From Streptomyces formicae (lineage in GTDB: Bacteria; Actinomycetota; Actinomycetes; Streptomycetales; Streptomycetaceae), in the NCBI RefSeq assembly GCF_022647665.1, contig NZ_CP071872.1, positions 5,394,001-5,458,000 on the forward strand: DNA of 64,000 nucleotides, in the 5' to 3' direction. Shown here piece by piece: positions 7,576-16,528 of this stretch. Within the stretch, counting starts at the first letter, position 1, and every line of letters starts with the position of its first letter. A model generated the notes under the pieces. That model saw nothing but the letters and a program-made list of their open reading frames with translations. It had not been told where the DNA came from and did not search any database. Both the position numbers and the translations under genes were made by a program.

Positions 7576-10500
7576 CTACCGCGCGTTGAAGTACTTGGCT
7601 TCCGGGTGGTGGATCACGATGGCGTCCGTGGACTGCTCGGGGTGGAGCTGGAACTCCTCGGAGAGCTGCACGCCGATCCGCTCGGGTTCGAGCAGCTCGG
7701 CGATCTTCGCGCGGTCCTCCAGGTCCGGGCACGCTCCGTAACCGAGCGAGAAGCGGGCGCCGCGGTACTTCAGCGCGAACATGTCCTCGATGTCGGCCGG
7801 GTCCTCGCCGGCGAAGCCGAGCTCGGAGCGGACGCGGGCGTGCCAGTACTCGGCGAGGGCCTCGGCGAGCTGGACCGAGAGCCCGTGCAGTTCGAGGTAG
7901 TCGCGGTAGGAGTCGGACTCGAACAGCTTCGCGGTGGCCTCGCCGATCTTCGAGCCGACGGTGACGACCTGGAGCCCGACGACGTCGGTCTCGCCGGACT
8001 CCTCCGGGCGGAAGAAGTCGGCGAGGCACAGGCGGCGGCCGCGGCGCTGGCGCGGGAAGGTGAAGCGGGTGCGCTCCGAGCCGTCGTCGCCGAGGAGGAT
8101 CAGGTCGTCGCCCTTGGAGACGCAGGGGAAGTAGCCGTACACGACGGCCGCCTCCAGCATGTTCTGGGTGTGCAGCTGGTCCAGCCAGCCGCGCAGCCGC
8201 GGACGGCCCTCGGTCTCGACGAGCTCCTCATAGGTCGGGCCGTCGCCGGTGCGTGCCTGCTTGAGGCCCCACTGGCCCTTGAAGAGCGCGCCTTCGTCGA
8301 GCCAGGAGGCGTACTCCTTGAGCTGGATGCCCTTGACGACGCGGGTGCCCCAGAACGGCGGCTCGGGGATCCGGTTGTCGGTGGCGACGTCGGAGCGTGC
8401 GGTGCCCTCCTCAGGGCGCTCCTCCACGACCGCGTTCGTGGTGGCGCGGACGCGGCGCTGCTTGAGCTCGGGCAGGGCGGCGCCGGGGACGCCGCGCTTG
8501 ACGGCGATGAGGGCGTCCATCAGCCGCAGGCCCTCGAACGCGTCGCGTGCGTAGCGGACTTCGCCCTCGTAGATCTCGTGGAGGTCCTGCTCGACATAGG
8601 CCCGGGTCAGCGCCGCGCCACCGAGGATGACCGGGTACTCGGCCGCCAGCTTGCGCTGGTTCAGCTCCTCCAGGTTCTCCTTCATGATCACGGTGGACTT
8701 CACCAGGAGGCCGGACATGCCGATGACATCGGCCTTGTGCTCCTCGGCGGCCTCCAGGATCGCGGAGACGGGCTGCTTGATGCCCAGATTGACCACGTTG
8801 TAGCCGTTGTTGGAGAGGATGATGTCCACGAGGTTCTTGCCGATGTCGTGGACGTCGCCGCGGACGGTCGCGAGGACGATGGTCCCCTTGCCCGCACCTC
8901 CCTCGCCGTCGGCGGTTTTCTCCATGTGCGGTTCCAGATGGGCGACCGCGGACTTCATCACCTCGGCCGACTGGAGCACGAACGGCAGTTGCATCTGCCC
9001 GGAGCCGAAGAGCTCGCCGACGACCTTCATCCCGTCCAGCAGCGTCTCGTTGACGATGTCGAGCGCCGGCCGGCCCTTGAGCGCCTCGTCGAGGTCGGCC
9101 TCCAGGCCGTTCTTCTCACCGTCGATGATGCGGCGCTTGAGGCGCTCCTCCAGCGGGAGTGCGGCGAGTTCCTCGGCCTTTCCGGCCTTCAGGGACTTGG
9201 TGGTGGCGCCCTCGAAGAGCGCCATCAGCTTCTGGAGCGGGTCGTAGTCCTCGCCACGGCGGTCGTGGATCAGGTCCAGCGCCGTGCGCACCTGCTCCTC
9301 GTCGAAGCGCGCGATCGGCAGGATCTTGCTGGCGTGCACGATCGCCGAGTCCAGGCCGGCCTTCACGCACTCGTCCAGGAAGACCGAGTTGAGCAGGATC
9401 CGCGCGGCCGGGTTGAGGCCGAAGGAGATGTTCGACAGACCCAGCGTCGTCTGGACCTCCGGGTGACGGCGCTTGAGTTCGCGGATCGCCTCGATCGTGG
9501 CGATGCCGTCTCGCCGGGACTCCTCCTGGCCGGTGCAGATGGTGAAGGTGAGCGTGTCGATGAGGATGTCGGACTCGCGGATGCCCCAGTTGCCGGTGAG
9601 GTCCGCGATCAGCCGCTCGGCGATGGCGACCTTCGTCTCGACGGTGCGGGCCTGGCCCTCCTCGTCGATGGTCAGCGCGATCAGCGCGGCGCCGTGCTCC
9701 TGGGCCAGCCGGGTCACCTTCGCGAAGCGCGAGTCGGGGCCGTCGCCGTCCTCGTAGTTCACGGAGTTGATCACCGCCCGGCCGCCGAGCTTCTCCAGAC
9801 CGGCGCGGATGACCTCGACCTCGGTGGAGTCCAGCACGATCGGCAGCGTGGAGGCGGTGGCGAAACGGCCCGCCAGCTCCTCCATGTCGGCGACACCGTC
9901 ACGGCCGACGTAGTCCACGCACAGGTCGAGCATGTGGGCGCCCTCGCGGATCTGGTCACGGGCCATCTCCACGCAGTCGTCCCAGCGGCCTTCCAGCATG
10001 GCCTCGCGGAACTTCTTCGACCCGTTGGCGTTCGTCCGCTCGCCGATCGCCAGGTACGAGGTGTCCTGACGGAACGGCACCGTCTGGTAGAGCGAGGCGG
10101 CGCCCGGCTCCGGGCGCGGGGCCCGCTCGGCCGGGGCGAGGCCCCGTACGCGCTCGACGACCTGGCGCAGGTGCTCCGGCGTCGTACCGCAGCAGCCGCC
10201 GATCAGGGACAGTCCGTACTCGCGCACGAACGTCTCCTGGGCATCGGCGAGTTCAGGGGCCGTGAGCGGGTAGTGGGCGCCGTCCTTGCCGAGCACCGGC
10301 AGACCGGCGTTCGGCATGCAGGACAGCGGGATACGCGAGTGGCGGGCCAGATAGCGCAGGTGCTCGCTCATCTCCGCCGGGCCGGTCGCGCAGTTCAGGC
10401 CGATCATGTCGATGCCCAGCGGCTCCAGCGCGGTCAGTGCCGCACCGATCTCGGAACCCAGGAGCATCGTGCCGGTCGTCTCGACCGTCACCGAGACGAT

Positions 10501-11100
10501 CAGCGGGAGGTCGAGGCCGCCGGCTTCGAGGGCCCGCCGGGCGCCGAGGACGGCGGCCTTGGTCTGGAGCAGGTCCTGGGTGGTCTCCACCAGCAGGGCG
10601 TCCGCACCGCCGGCGATCATGCCCTCCGCGTTCTGCTGGTAGGCGTCGCGCAGAGGCGTGTACGGGGCGTGGCCCAGCGTCGGCAGCTTCGTGCCCGGGC
10701 CCATCGAACCGAGCACCCACCGCTGCCGACCGGTCGAGGCCGTGAACGCGTCGGCCGCCTCGCGGGCGATACGGGCGCCCGCCTCCGACAGCTCGTACAC
10801 ACGCTCCGCGATGTCGTACTCACCGAGCGCCGCGAAGTTGGCCCCGAAGGTGTTGGTCTCGACGCAGTCGACCCCGACCTCGAAGTACGCCTCGTGGACC
10901 GAACGGACGATGTCCGGGCGGGTGACGTTGAGGATCTCGTTGCAGCCCTCGAGGTTCTGGAAGTCATCGAGGGTCGGGTCCTGGGCCTGGAGCATGGTGC
11001 CCATCGCCCCGTCGGCCACCACCACACGGGTGGCGAGGGCCTCGCGGAGGGCGGCGGCTCGGGTCCGGCTGTCGGCGGAGGGGGTCGGCAACGAGGCCAT
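7576..11100 (-). CDS. metH: Cobalamin-dependent methionine synthase
   Basis: A 1174-residue enzyme that transfers methyl from methyltetrahydrofolate to homocysteine through cobalamin, giving methionine. All four modules are present in order. The homocysteine domain (about 1-320) has zinc-binding Cys in GLNCATG and GGCCGTTPEHL. The pterin domain (about 350-620) starts at GERTNANGSKKF. The cobalamin domain (about 640-880) has the axial histidine in VRGDVHDIGKNLVDIILSNNGYNVVNLG. The activation (AdoMet) domain ends near KYFNAR. Length matches actinobacterial MetH. The ATG at 11100 has an AGGGAGC ribosome site. Upstream it is divergent from gylR. I see no obvious B12 riboswitch in the 266-bp divergent region, which is short for one. 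Confidence 0.97.
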   Translation of the reverse strand: MASLPTPSADSRTRAAALREALATRVVVADGAMGTMLQAQDPTLDDFQNLEGCNEILNVTRPDIVRSVHEAYFEVGVDCVETNTFGANFAALGEYDIAERVYELSEAGARIAREAADAFTASTGRQRWVLGSMGPGTKLPTLGHAPYTPLRDAYQQNAEGMIAGGADALLVETTQDLLQTKAAVLGARRALEAGGLDLPLIVSVTVETTGTMLLGSEIGAALTALEPLGIDMIGLNCATGPAEMSEHLRYLARHSRIPLSCMPNAGLPVLGKDGAHYPLTAPELADAQETFVREYGLSLIGGCCGTTPEHLRQVVERVRGLAPAERAPRPEPGAASLYQTVPFRQDTSYLAIGERTNANGSKKFREAMLEGRWDDCVEMARDQIREGAHMLDLCVDYVGRDGVADMEELAGRFATASTLPIVLDSTEVEVIRAGLEKLGGRAVINSVNYEDGDGPDSRFAKVTRLAQEHGAALIALTIDEEGQARTVETKVAIAERLIADLTGNWGIRESDILIDTLTFTICTGQEESRRDGIATIEAIRELKRRHPEVQTTLGLSNISFGLNPAARILLNSVFLDECVKAGLDSAIVHASKILPIARFDEEQVRTALDLIHDRRGEDYDPLQKLMALFEGATTKSLKAGKAEELAALPLEERLKRRIIDGEKNGLEADLDEALKGRPALDIVNETLLDGMKVVGELFGSGQMQLPFVLQSAEVMKSAVAHLEPHMEKTADGEGGAGKGTIVLATVRGDVHDIGKNLVDIILSNNGYNVVNLGIKQPVSAILEAAEEHKADVIGMSGLLVKSTVIMKENLEELNQRKLAAEYPVILGGAALTRAYVEQDLHEIYEGEVRYARDAFEGLRLMDALIAVKRGVPGAALPELKQRRVRATTNAVVEERPEEGTARSDVATDNRIPEPPFWGTRVVKGIQLKEYASWLDEGALFKGQWGLKQARTGDGPTYEELVETEGRPRLRGWLDQLHTQNMLEAAVVYGYFPCVSKGDDLILLGDDGSERTRFTFPRQRRGRRLCLADFFRPEESGETDVVGLQVVTVGSKIGEATAKLFESDSYRDYLELHGLSVQLAEALAEYWHARVRSELGFAGEDPADIEDMFALKYRGARFSLGYGACPDLEDRAKIAELLEPERIGVQLSEEFQLHPEQSTDAIVIHHPEAKYFNAR

Positions 11101-11321
11101 GGAATGTGCTCCCTGGGATGCGACGGCTGTCGGCTTTGCGGCTTCCCTGCGGAAGGCGCACCCGGCCAGGGTAGCCGGGCCCGCTCCGATGCGGCGTCCC
11201 GTCCCAGCCGGTGGACGCCATGCTGTACGGGGCAACTGGGTGATGACTCGATGATGTCTCGATCCGCACTGTCTTGCGACACTGTTCACGCGGTAACACA
11301 GATTCGGCATCGACCGATACT

Positions 11322-11338
11322 GTTCAGCATTGTCGAAC
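11322..11338. promoter_or_regulatory. Putative GylR operator upstream of gylR
   Basis: GTTCAGCATTGTCGAAC forms an imperfect inverted repeat (GTTC...GAAC). It recurs almost exactly upstream of glpF at 12312-12328. A partial copy (TTCGGCATCGACC) lies just upstream at about 11304-11316, and GTTCA half-sites occur at 11284 onward. It sits about 30 bp before the gylR start, where autorepression would act. Assignment to GylR is inferred from position and recurrence. Confidence 0.55.
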
Positions 11339-11366
11339 CATGGGTGAGAAGGGCAGGCCGGAGGCG

Positions 11367-12131
11367 ATGGCGAAGAACATCCAGTCGCTCGAACGGGCGG
11401 CGGCGATGCTGCGGCTGCTCGCGGGCGGCGAGCGCCGGCTCGGGCTGTCGGACATCGCCTCTTCGCTCGGACTGGCCAAGGGCACCGCCCACGGCATTCT
11501 GCGCACCCTCCAGGCGGAGGGCTTCGTCGAGCAGGACGAGGCGTCCGGCCGCTACCAGCTGGGGGCGGAGCTGCTCCGGCTCGGCAACAGCTATCTGGAC
11601 GTGCACGAGCTGCGGGCGCGGGCGCTGGTCTGGACGGACGACCTGGCCCGGTCCAGCGGCGAGAGCGTCCACCTGGGGGTGCTGCACCAGCACGGCGTGC
11701 TCATCGTCCACCACGTGTTCCGGCCCGACGACAGCCGCCAGGTGCTGGAGGTGGGCGCGATGCAGCCGCTGCACTCGACGGCCCTGGGCAAGGTGCTGAC
11801 GGCGTTCGACCCGGTGGCGCACAGCGAGGCCATGGAGGTCGACCGCAAGGCGTTCACGCCGCGGACCGTCACGGACCTGGTCGAGTTCGAGGGGCTGCTG
11901 GACCTGACGCGGGCGCGGGGCTGGGCGGCCGATGTCGAGGAGACCTGGGAGGGCGTGGCCGCGGTGGCCGCGCCCATTCACGACCGCCGCCGGATGCCGG
12001 TGGGCGCGGTCGCCATCACGGGCGCAGTGGAGCGGGTGTGCGACGGGGCCGAGTTGCGCTCCGAACTCGTGGCGGCGGTGCGGGACTGTGCGCGTGCGGT
12101 CTCCCGCGACCTGGGCGCCGGGCGGTTCTGA
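11367..12131 (+). CDS. gylR: IclR-family glycerol operon repressor GylR
   Basis: A 254-residue IclR-family regulator. An N-terminal winged helix (LGLSDIASSLGLAKGTAHGILRTLQAEGF, about residues 26-57) binds DNA. A C-terminal effector domain (about 75-254) includes the family's HSTALGKVLTAFDP and the RRMPVGAVAITGAVERV segment. Position directly before glpF-glpK-glpD and the 254-residue length match S. coelicolor GylR, which represses the glycerol operon and is relieved by glycerol or glycerol-3-phosphate. The ATG at 11367 (MAKNIQSLERAAAML) is preferred on family grounds, although its GGAGG is unusually close. An ATG at 11340 would add nine residues and would place the operator immediately before the start. 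Confidence 0.9.
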   Translation: MAKNIQSLERAAAMLRLLAGGERRLGLSDIASSLGLAKGTAHGILRTLQAEGFVEQDEASGRYQLGAELLRLGNSYLDVHELRARALVWTDDLARSSGESVHLGVLHQHGVLIVHHVFRPDDSRQVLEVGAMQPLHSTALGKVLTAFDPVAHSEAMEVDRKAFTPRTVTDLVEFEGLLDLTRARGWAADVEETWEGVAAVAAPIHDRRRMPVGAVAITGAVERVCDGAELRSELVAAVRDCARAVSRDLGAGRF

Positions 12132-12454
12132 CCGTATTCACGGCTCCGACCGTTTCGCGGCTCCGGCCGTTTCGCGCAGTGGCCCTGACCGGCGGTGAAC
12201 CGCTCCACCGGGCGGTTCTGATCGTTCCGGCGCATCATCGATAACGATCGGGGTCAACGGCTGCACAACCCTTGACGCCGTGTTAACCGGAGGGCAAAAC
12301 TGCCGTTCATCGGTCGGCATTGTCGAACACCTACCGGAAATACGCGTAGAGTGTGCAACGCCAAGGGCCGGCATCGCTCTCATCTCCGAGGGCGCGGACC
12401 ACGGAGGGACCCGTTGGTTCGCCTTCCCCTGGACGAAGGACAAAGGAGTCGCGG
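12132..12454. other. 323-bp gylR-glpF intergenic region with operator and promoter
   Basis: The first 100 bp hold degenerate short repeats built on GACCGTTTCGCGGCTCC and GGCGGTTCTGA, possibly weak terminators. The second half contains the GylR-like site (12312-12328) and a candidate -10 box TAGAGT at 12347-12352, so the operator would overlap the -35 region. About 100 bp of leader follows before the glpF start; no gene is visible in it. Confidence 0.55.
12312..12328. promoter_or_regulatory. Putative GylR operator at the glpFKD promoter
   Basis: GGTCGGCATTGTCGAAC shares GCATTGTCGAAC exactly with the site before gylR (11322-11338). It ends 18 bp before the candidate -10 TAGAGT, a position suited to block RNA polymerase. 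Inferred, not proven, as a GylR site. Confidence 0.58.
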
Positions 12455-13240
12455 GTGTCCAGCTCCGACATCTTCATCGGCGAGATCATTGGTACCGCCG
12501 TACTCATCCTGCTCGGCGCCGGCGTTGTCGCCGCCGTCGTACTCAAACGCTCCAAGGCACAGGGCGCCGGCTGGGTCGCCATCGCCTTCGGGTGGGGCTT
12601 CGCCGTCATGACGGCGGTCTACATCTCCAGCCCCATGTCCGGTGCGCACCTCAACCCGGCGGTCACGCTCGCCATCGCGATCAAGAGCGGGGACTGGAGC
12701 AACTTCCCCCTCTACATCGCGGGCCAGCTCATCGGCGCCATGCTCGGCGCCTTCCTGGCCTGGCTTGCGTACTACGGCCAGTTCAAGGCCCATCTGTCGG
12801 ACCCGGAGGTCGTGCCTCCGCCGCTCGACGAGGGCCTGGTCGACAAGAAGGCCGCCCCCAAGGCCGGTCCCGTGCTCGGCATCTTCTCCACCGGTCCCGA
12901 GATCCGGAACGTCTGGCAGAACCTGGTCACCGAGATCATCGGCACGGCGGTGCTCGTCCTCGCGATCCTCACCATCGGCCTGAACGAGAGCGGCAAGGGC
13001 CTCGGCCCGCTCGCCGGCCTGTACGTCGCCTTCGTCGTCGCCGCCATCGGCTTCTCGCTCGGTGGCCCGACGGGTTACGCCATCAACCCGGCACGTGACC
13101 TCGGCCCGCGCATCGTGCACGCACTGCTCCCGATGCGGAACAAGGGTGGCTCCGACTGGGGCTACGCCTGGATCCCGGTCGTGGGACCGCTGATCGGCTC
13201 GGCCCTCGCCGCGGGTATCTACCAGATCGCGTTCGCGTGA
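12455..13240 (+). CDS. glpF: Glycerol uptake facilitator, MIP/aquaglyceroporin family
   Basis: A 261-residue six-helix channel of the major intrinsic protein family, carrying glycerol into the cell by facilitated diffusion. Both pore half-helices are visible: GAHLNPAVTLAIA in the first half and GYAINPARDLGPR in the second. The Asp after the second NPA (NPARD) is the glycerol-channel rather than water-channel signature. A longer than usual loop of about 40 residues (KAHLSDPEVVPPPLDEGLVDKK and following) separates helices 3 and 4. The GTG start at 12455 has an AAAGGAG ribosome site at 12442-12448. It is the first gene of the glpF-glpK-glpD operon. Confidence 0.94.
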   Translation: MSSSDIFIGEIIGTAVLILLGAGVVAAVVLKRSKAQGAGWVAIAFGWGFAVMTAVYISSPMSGAHLNPAVTLAIAIKSGDWSNFPLYIAGQLIGAMLGAFLAWLAYYGQFKAHLSDPEVVPPPLDEGLVDKKAAPKAGPVLGIFSTGPEIRNVWQNLVTEIIGTAVLVLAILTIGLNESGKGLGPLAGLYVAFVVAAIGFSLGGPTGYAINPARDLGPRIVHALLPMRNKGGSDWGYAWIPVVGPLIGSALAAGIYQIAFA

Positions 13241-13278
13241 GCCGTACGCCCTCCCCTCAGACCTTCCAGGAGCACACC

Positions 13279-14811
13279 GTGACCGACGCACACACCGCCG
13301 GCCCGTTCATCGCGGCCATCGACCAGGGCACCACCTCCTCCCGCTGCATCGTCTTCGACAAGGACGGCCGGATCGTCGCGGTCGACCAGAAGGAGCACGA
13401 GCAGATCTTCCCGAAGCCGGGCTGGGTCGAGCACAACGCCGCCGAGATCTGGACCAACGTCCAGGAGGTCGTTGCCGGCGCCATCGAGAAGGGCGGCATC
13501 ACCGCCGCCGACGTCAAGGCCGTCGGCATCACCAACCAGCGCGAGACCACGCTGCTCTGGGACAAGAACACCGGTGAGCCCGTCCACAACGCCATCGTCT
13601 GGCAGGACACCCGCACCGACGCGCTCTGCCGGGAGCTGGGCCGCAACGTCGGCCAGGACCGCTTCCGCCGTGAGACCGGACTGCCGCTGGCGAGCTACTT
13701 CTCCGGCCCGAAGGTCCGTTGGATGCTCGACAACATCAAGGGCCTGCGCGAGCGCGCCGAGCGCGGCGACATCCTCTTCGGGACCATGGACTCCTGGGTC
13801 ATCTGGAACCTGACCGGCGGTGTCGACGGCGGCCGCCACGTCACCGACGTCACCAACGCCTCGCGCACCATGCTGATGAACCTGCACTCCATGGAGTGGG
13901 ACGAGAAGATCGCCCAGTCCATGGAGGTGCCCATGGCGGTGCTGCCGGAGATCCGCTCCTCCGCCGAGGTGTACGGGCACGTCAAGGAGGGTGTCCTCGC
14001 GGGCGTTCCGGTCGCCTCCGCGCTGGGCGACCAGCAGGCCGCCCTGTTCGGCCAGACGTGTTTCGCCGAGGGCGAGGCGAAGTCCACGTACGGCACCGGC
14101 ACCTTCCTGCTGATGAACACCGGCGACAAGATCATCAACTCTTACTCGGGTCTGATCACCACCGTCGGCTACAAGATCGGCGACGACGCTCCGGTCTACT
14201 CGCTGGAGGGCTCCATCGCCGTCACCGGGGCGCTCGTCCAGTGGATGCGCGACCAGATGGGCCTGATCAACTCCGCCCCCGAGATCGAGACGCTCGCCGC
14301 CTCCGTCGAGGACAACGGCGGCGCCTACGTGGTCCCCGCCTTCTCCGGTCTGTTCGCCCCGTACTGGCGCTCCGACGCCCGCGGTGTGATCGCCGGTCTC
14401 ACCCGGTACGTCACCAAGGCGCACATCGCCCGCGCCGTACTGGAGGCCACCGCCTGGCAGACCCGCGAGATCACCGACGCCATGACCAAGGACTCCGGCG
14501 TCGAGCTGACGTCGCTGAAGGTCGACGGCGGCATGACCTCCAACAACCTGCTGATGCAGACCCTCTCGGACGTCCTCGACGCACCCGTGGTGCGGCCGAT
14601 GGTCGCCGAGACGACCTGCCTCGGCGCCGCCTACGCCGCCGGCCTGGCCGTCGGCTTCTGGCCCGACACCGACGCGCTCCGCGCCAACTGGCGCCGGGCC
14701 GCCGAGTGGACCCCGCACATGGACGCGGAGAAGCGGGACCGCGAGTACAAGAACTGGCTCAAGGCCGTCGAGCGGACCATGGGCTGGCTCGAGCACGACG
14801 ACGAGAGCTGA
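13279..14811 (+). CDS. glpK: Glycerol kinase
   Basis: A 510-residue FGGY-family kinase that phosphorylates glycerol to sn-glycerol 3-phosphate with ATP, trapping what GlpF admits. The N-terminal phosphate loop reads FIAAIDQGTTSSRCIVFD. Glycerol-binding landmarks include GITNQRETTLLWD and IVWQDTRT. The second-domain ATP-site segments YGTGTFLLMNTG and LKVDGGMTSNNLLMQ are intact. The GTG at 13279 follows an AGGAG site at about 13268-13272. An alternative GTG at 13237 overlaps the glpF stop as GTGA and would add 14 residues. The next gene, glpD, begins 13 bp after the stop. Confidence 0.95.
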   Translation: MTDAHTAGPFIAAIDQGTTSSRCIVFDKDGRIVAVDQKEHEQIFPKPGWVEHNAAEIWTNVQEVVAGAIEKGGITAADVKAVGITNQRETTLLWDKNTGEPVHNAIVWQDTRTDALCRELGRNVGQDRFRRETGLPLASYFSGPKVRWMLDNIKGLRERAERGDILFGTMDSWVIWNLTGGVDGGRHVTDVTNASRTMLMNLHSMEWDEKIAQSMEVPMAVLPEIRSSAEVYGHVKEGVLAGVPVASALGDQQAALFGQTCFAEGEAKSTYGTGTFLLMNTGDKIINSYSGLITTVGYKIGDDAPVYSLEGSIAVTGALVQWMRDQMGLINSAPEIETLAASVEDNGGAYVVPAFSGLFAPYWRSDARGVIAGLTRYVTKAHIARAVLEATAWQTREITDAMTKDSGVELTSLKVDGGMTSNNLLMQTLSDVLDAPVVRPMVAETTCLGAAYAAGLAVGFWPDTDALRANWRRAAEWTPHMDAEKRDREYKNWLKAVERTMGWLEHDDES

Positions 14812-14824
14812 CGAGGAGCATCGA

Positions 14825-16435
14825 ATGACCACCCTGCAGAGCGTTCCCGCACTGGGGACGCACCCGGTCTCCGGTTCCCTGCCGAGCCGCGCAGAGACCC
14901 GGGAGCAGCTTGCCAAGGCGACCTACGACCTCCTGGTGATCGGCGGCGGCATCCTGGGGATCTCCACGGCCTGGCACGCCGCACAGGCCGGGCTGCGGGT
15001 GGCCCTGGTGGACGCCGGCGACTTCGCCGGTGCCACCTCCTCCGCCTCCTCCAAGCTGCTCCACGGCGGTCTGCGCTATCTGCAGACCGGCGCGGTCAAG
15101 CTGGTCGCGGAGAACCACTTCGAGCGGCGCGCGCTCTCCCGCGAGGTGGCCCCCCACCTGTCCAACCCGCTCACCTTCTACCTGCCGGTCTACAAGGGCG
15201 GCCCGCACGGCGCCGCCAAGCTCGGCGCGGGGGTCTTCGCCTACTCGGCGCTCTCGGCGTTCGGTGACGGCGTCGGCCATGTCATCTCCCCGGCCAAGGC
15301 GCAGCGCGAGGTGCCCGAGCTGCGCACGGAGAACCTGAAGGCCGTCGCGGTCTACGGCGACGACCAGATGAACGACGCCCGGATGGCGCTGATGGCGGTC
15401 CGCGCGGCCGTCGAGTCGGGCGCGGTCGTCCTCAACCACGCCGAGGTGACCGGGCTGCGCTTCACCAAGGGCCGGGTGACGGGCGCGGAGCTCAAGGACC
15501 GTACGGACGGCAGCGAGTTCGGCGTCAGCGCGCGCCTCGTGCTCAACGCGACCGGTCCGTGGGTCGACCACCTGCGGAAGATGGAGGACCCGGCCGCGGC
15601 GCCCTCCATCCGCCTGTCCAAGGGCGCGCACCTGGTGCTCAAGCGCACCTCGCCGTGGCGGGCCGCGCTGGCGACGCCGATCGACAAGTACCGCATCACG
15701 TTCGCCCTGCCCTGGGAGGACATGCTGCTGCTCGGTACGACCGACGAGGAGTACGAGGGCGACCCGGCGGATGTCGCGGTCAACGAGAAGGACACGGCCC
15801 AGATCCTCGACGAGGCGGCCTTCTCCATACGCGACCAGCAGCTCTCGCGCGATCTGATCACGTACTCGTTCGCGGGTCTGCGGGTGCTGCCGGGCGGTCC
15901 CGGCGACACCTCCAAGGCCAAGCGCGAGACGGTGGTGACCGAGGGCCGCGGCGGCATGCTGTCGGTAGCGGGCGGCAAGTGGACGACCTTCCGCCACATC
16001 GGCCGTACGGTCATGAACAAGCTGGCCGAGCTGCCGGGCCGGCCGCTCGCCGACGACATGGAGCCGATCTCGCAACTGCCGAGGAAGCTCCCGCTGCCGG
16101 GCATCGCCAACCCGCGCGCCGTCGCCCACCGCCTGCTGGCGGACGGCGCGGCGCCCGGCCCGCGGATCTCCGCGGACACGGCGCGCCACCTGGCCACCCA
16201 CTACGGCTCGCTGTCCTTCGACATCGCGCGGATGGCCAACGACAACCCGGCGCTGGCGGAGCGGATCCACCCGGACGCCCCGGAGATCTGGGCGCAGGTC
16301 GTCTACGCCCGGGACCACGAGTGGGCCGAGACGGCGGACGACGTGCTGCGGCGGCGTACGACGCTGACGATCCGGGGTCTGGCGACGGACGAGGTCCGGG
16401 CCAGGGTCGAGGACGTGCTGGCCAAGAAGGTCTGA
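14825..16435 (+). CDS. glpD: FAD-dependent glycerol-3-phosphate dehydrogenase
   Basis: A 536-residue flavoprotein oxidising glycerol 3-phosphate to dihydroxyacetone phosphate at the membrane, passing electrons to the quinone pool. The FAD dinucleotide motif is VIGGGILGISTAWHAAQAGL (about residues 38-57). Family blocks ASSKLLHGGLRYLQTG, NATGPWVDHLRKM and LPGGPGDTSKAKRETVVTEGRGGMLSVAGGKWTTFR are all present, and the C-terminal helical domain is complete. The start follows a GAGGAGC ribosome site. It closes the glycerol operon; a hairpin follows at 16453-16484. Confidence 0.95.
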   Translation: MTTLQSVPALGTHPVSGSLPSRAETREQLAKATYDLLVIGGGILGISTAWHAAQAGLRVALVDAGDFAGATSSASSKLLHGGLRYLQTGAVKLVAENHFERRALSREVAPHLSNPLTFYLPVYKGGPHGAAKLGAGVFAYSALSAFGDGVGHVISPAKAQREVPELRTENLKAVAVYGDDQMNDARMALMAVRAAVESGAVVLNHAEVTGLRFTKGRVTGAELKDRTDGSEFGVSARLVLNATGPWVDHLRKMEDPAAAPSIRLSKGAHLVLKRTSPWRAALATPIDKYRITFALPWEDMLLLGTTDEEYEGDPADVAVNEKDTAQILDEAAFSIRDQQLSRDLITYSFAGLRVLPGGPGDTSKAKRETVVTEGRGGMLSVAGGKWTTFRHIGRTVMNKLAELPGRPLADDMEPISQLPRKLPLPGIANPRAVAHRLLADGAAPGPRISADTARHLATHYGSLSFDIARMANDNPALAERIHPDAPEIWAQVVYARDHEWAETADDVLRRRTTLTIRGLATDEVRARVEDVLAKKV

Positions 16436-16452
16436 CGACCCGCTGGGCGGTG

Positions 16453-16484
16453 ACGAGGGCGGCTCCGTGCGGGGCCGCCCTCGT
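16453..16484 (+). terminator. Terminator of the glycerol operon
   Basis: ACGAGGGCGGC (16453-16463) pairs perfectly with GCCGCCCTCGT (16474-16484) across a 10-nt loop, 17 bp after the glpD stop and just before the next promoter. Confidence 0.75.
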
Positions 16485-16495
16485 TGTACGCTCAG

Positions 16496-16505
16496 ACATC
16501 GGATG
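16496..16505. promoter_or_regulatory. Putative GntR-family operator half-site ACATCGGATG
   Basis: ACATCGGATG followed by AATCG lies 23 bp before the regulator's start codon. Its reverse complement occurs at 23125-23134 inside a perfect palindrome before the catabolic operon, and TCGGATGAAT recurs at 23191-23200. This distribution suggests autoregulation by the adjacent FadR-type protein. Confidence 0.55.
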
Positions 16506-16528
16506 AATCGAGGGCGAGGGGGAACGGT

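Noticed and set aside
11101..11366. Cobalamin riboswitch before metH
   Set aside because: No recognisable B12-box core; the divergent space is short and is already occupied by the gylR promoter and operator copies.
6688..11799. A 1703-codon rightward open frame across the HAD phosphatase and metH
   Set aside because: It is antisense to two clear genes and has composition of a high-GC shadow frame (runs of Arg, Gly, Leu, Val); metH carries all four domains on the other strand.
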